The notes beneath the pieces were generated by a model. The model saw only the letters and a program-made list of their open reading frames with translations. It was not told where the DNA came from and made no database searches. A program made the position numbers and the translations under genes. From Dehalococcoidales bacterium (GTDB taxonomy: Bacteria; Chloroflexota; Dehalococcoidia; Dehalococcoidales; UBA5760), in NCBI GenBank assembly GCA_028710655.1, contig JAQTTS010000169.1:1-5246 (forward strand): a stretch of DNA of 5,246 nt. The letters are read 5' to 3'. Positions within the stretch are counted from its first letter, which is position 1; each line of letters opens with the position of its first letter. This document shows, in pieces, positions 4,008-5,246 of the stretch.

Positions 4008-4073
4008 ATAACTGCGGACGAGAACCGCATCTTCAATAAAGGGAAGAAAAAGGGTAAAATTAAAAGGAGGTAA
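4008..4073 (+). CDS. Possible 21-codon minigene or gene remnant without a standard start
   Basis: In the 83-base gap between two genes, one frame runs from ATA 4008 to TAA 4071-4073. It gives a Lys/Arg-rich peptide ending KGKKKGKIKRR, the same kind of tail, encoded over a Shine-Dalgarno, as other minigenes here. GGAG (4001-4004) precedes ATA by only 3 bases, yet there is no ATG, GTG or TTG in the frame. It may be a degraded minigene, a start lost to mutation or sequencing error, rare ATA initiation, or chance. Confidence 0.2.
   Translation: MTADENRIFNKGKKKGKIKRR
4013..4029 (+). other. Weak hairpin in the largest gap between genes
   Basis: TGCGG (4013-4017) and CCGCA (4025-4029) can pair around a 7-base loop. 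The five-pair stem is short, and the bases after it (TCTTCAATAAAGG) hold no run of T, so it is a poor terminator candidate. It might be an mRNA structure or chance. Confidence 0.25.
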
Positions 4074-4080
4074 GGGGAAC

Positions 4081-4446
4081 ATGCCGAAGCTAAGGGTAAC
4101 ACGGAGAGGTCATTACAGGGATGCGCACATGCGGCCCGGTGGGGTTGTGGTGCCGCGCCGGAAAATCAAGAAGGTCACATTCCTTATTAAGGACCGTGGC
4201 GCTCCGGGCCGGACTCCGAAGGAGGATAGGTTCTTCCATCCCAAGGTACATACCGGGTGGGAAGCTGACATGCCCGCCAAGAAGAGGCGAGGTCTGATGC
4301 TGAAGGCACATGGCGGCAATGCGCTGTCCACCGCGAGAGCTTTGCAGGCGCTGCATAACGTTTCTTTTAGAACCGCCCCGGCTGCTGCGGCCAAAGCTCA
4401 AGCAGATGCGAAGTTCTTTTATCGGAAGCATAAGGCTGAGAAATAG
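4081..4446 (+). CDS. Basic hypothetical phage protein, 121 aa
   Basis: ATG 4081 has AAGGAGGT (4064-4071) 9 bases upstream. The N-terminus is basic and extended (MPKLRVTRRGHYRDAHMRPGG), followed by a strand (KKVTFLIKDRG), a Gly/Pro turn (APGRTPKED), and then KVHTGWEADMPAKKRRGLMLKAHGG. From about residue 80 it is helical and Ala rich (STARALQALHNV, AAAAKAQADAKFFYRKHK). The profile, a basic lead plus a conserved-looking central Trp/Lys block and an Ala/Lys helix ending in aromatic residues, resembles uncharacterised small proteins next to phage structural genes. Its place immediately before a long presumed virion protein fits a morphogenesis-linked role, but nothing in the sequence proves it. 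No metal site or membrane segment is visible. Confidence 0.82.
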   Translation: MPKLRVTRRGHYRDAHMRPGGVVVPRRKIKKVTFLIKDRGAPGRTPKEDRFFHPKVHTGWEADMPAKKRRGLMLKAHGGNALSTARALQALHNVSFRTAPAAAAKAQADAKFFYRKHKAEK

Positions 4447-4458
4447 CCGAGGAGATTT

Positions 4459-5246
4459 ATGCCCCCATCTGTATTTGGGCAGACGCTCGTAACCGGGCAA
4501 CCGGCTACCACGGAGCCGAGCGGACATCCGACTGTGGCGGGGACCCCGCCCATTGTCCCTGCTGATGCGCCTCTACCAGTAGCAGGCGGGGCAATAGCCT
4601 CACGCCCTTCTGTGGCTCGCTCAACTGTGGATACTGGCGAGTTTCTGAGACAGTTGGCTGCTATCGACGCAGAGATAGACCCCGTTTGGTTATCTGGACG
4701 AGGCATGAATCCCTCAAGCCAGGAGTCCGCTGCGCGTGATAAGAAGCTGGGGGAGTTGTATGCCAAACGTGATGCGATAATGGCAAGCAACCCGGAACTT
4801 GCGGCGAAAGTACGGAAGGCGGAAGATAACTATCGTCTCGTTAAGTTTGGTGGGCTACAGGGGGATGTATTTCCTCGCCCATTAGGCGGTATTCCCGCAG
4901 GCGGTCTTACACTGGAGCAGGTAGATGAATATTCCCGCATGACCATAGAGGACATTAAGCGGCTTAACCCCGCTGCTGTACCAAGCCGCCCGGCGACACA
5001 AGAAGAGTTAACAGGCCAGGCAGGTAAGGCCCCTCTTAGCGAGGCTGACTGGAAGGCAGCAGTTAAAGAAAAGGACCTAACTACGGAGCAGCGGGGTTTG
5101 CTAGGCACATCATACCAAGATTATTTGTCAATGCCATCCGAGGCACAGCAAAGGGGTGCGATATCTCCGGCTAGTCTGTCTTACAAGCGTCTGCAAGATG
5201 CGGGGGTTATTGACGCGAAAGGCAATCTAGATGCATTGAAAGCGCA
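4459..5246 (+). CDS. N-terminal part of a long hypothetical, probable phage structural or morphogenesis protein (3' truncated)
   Basis: ATG 4459 follows GAGGAG (4449-4454) at short spacing and the frame stays open for 262 codons to the window edge without a stop. Residues 1-54 are rich in Pro, Ala, Thr and Gly (QPATTEPSGHPTVAGTPP) and probably disordered. Residues of about 59-125 are helical and charged (EFLRQLAAIDAEID, KKLGELYAKRDAIM, ELAAKVRKAEDNYR), likely a coiled coil. A Gly/Pro segment follows (GGLQGDVFPRPLGGIPAGG), and then an alternation of acidic helices (TLEQVDEYSRMTIEDIKRL, SEADWKAAVKEKDLT) and polar linkers. No enzymatic motif has appeared yet. Large disordered/helical proteins after small genes are common among phage virion, scaffold or injected proteins, so that role is inferred from context only. 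Composition is less basic than the minigenes before it. Confidence 0.8.
   Translation, partial: MPPSVFGQTLVTGQPATTEPSGHPTVAGTPPIVPADAPLPVAGGAIASRPSVARSTVDTGEFLRQLAAIDAEIDPVWLSGRGMNPSSQESAARDKKLGELYAKRDAIMASNPELAAKVRKAEDNYRLVKFGGLQGDVFPRPLGGIPAGGLTLEQVDEYSRMTIEDIKRLNPAAVPSRPATQEELTGQAGKAPLSEADWKAAVKEKDLTTEQRGLLGTSYQDYLSMPSEAQQRGAISPASLSYKRLQDAGVIDAKGNLDALKA

Noticed and set aside
4013..4029. Intrinsic terminator in the 83-base gap
   Set aside because: The stem has only five pairs and no T-run follows; the transcript probably continues into the 4081 gene.
4090..4790. Overlapping minus-strand frames of 145, 93 and 123 codons
   Set aside because: They mirror the two plus-strand genes at 4081 and 4459, whose codon periodicity and binding sites are better. 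A Pro/Ala-rich plus gene readily leaves open antisense frames.
1..5246. Alternative genetic code with TGA reassigned
   Set aside because: No gene contains in-frame TGA and all tryptophans are TGG. The lack of TGA stops is noted separately.

Overview
The window reads as a piece of a tailed bacteriophage or prophage genome, most likely from a metagenomic contig. All supported genes lie on the plus strand and are packed end to end. There are 17 complete genes plus a truncated gene at each edge. Fourteen of the complete genes encode proteins under 100 residues, and most gaps are 0 to 15 bases. Strong GGAGG-type ribosome binding sites, often overlapping the previous stop codon, point to a prokaryotic host with a canonical anti-Shine-Dalgarno. 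Base composition is near balanced and the coding strand is purine rich. I cannot name the host. No tRNA, rRNA, CRISPR array, insertion sequence or integrase is visible.

Layout. Bases 1-186 hold the tail of an upstream gene, followed by a 180-residue unknown protein (192-734). From 747 to 2471 comes a run of ten very small, mostly basic proteins. They include a zinc ribbon (926-1087), a probable SH3-like barrel protein (1087-1305), three members of what looks like one miniprotein family (1316, 1791 and 2102), and a 42-residue peptide ending in CxxCxxCxxC (2343-2471). Next is a regulator-like protein (2485-3096) with two Myb/SANT-like helix-turn-helix repeats and a MerR/excisionase-like domain. 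From 3111 to 4446 lie five more small proteins, two with the same strand-helix-strand-strand layout as the miniproteins. From 4459 to the right edge runs the start of a long protein with a proline/alanine-rich N-terminus, probably a virion or morphogenesis protein.

How they may work together (inference). The dense same-strand layout without visible terminators suggests one polycistronic transcript. The basic minigenes look like an accessory block between larger phage genes, and many could bind nucleic acid or host proteins. The best leads are the repeated miniprotein module with matching repeated gene junctions, and the tetracysteine peptide. No complete gene here has a function that sequence alone settles.
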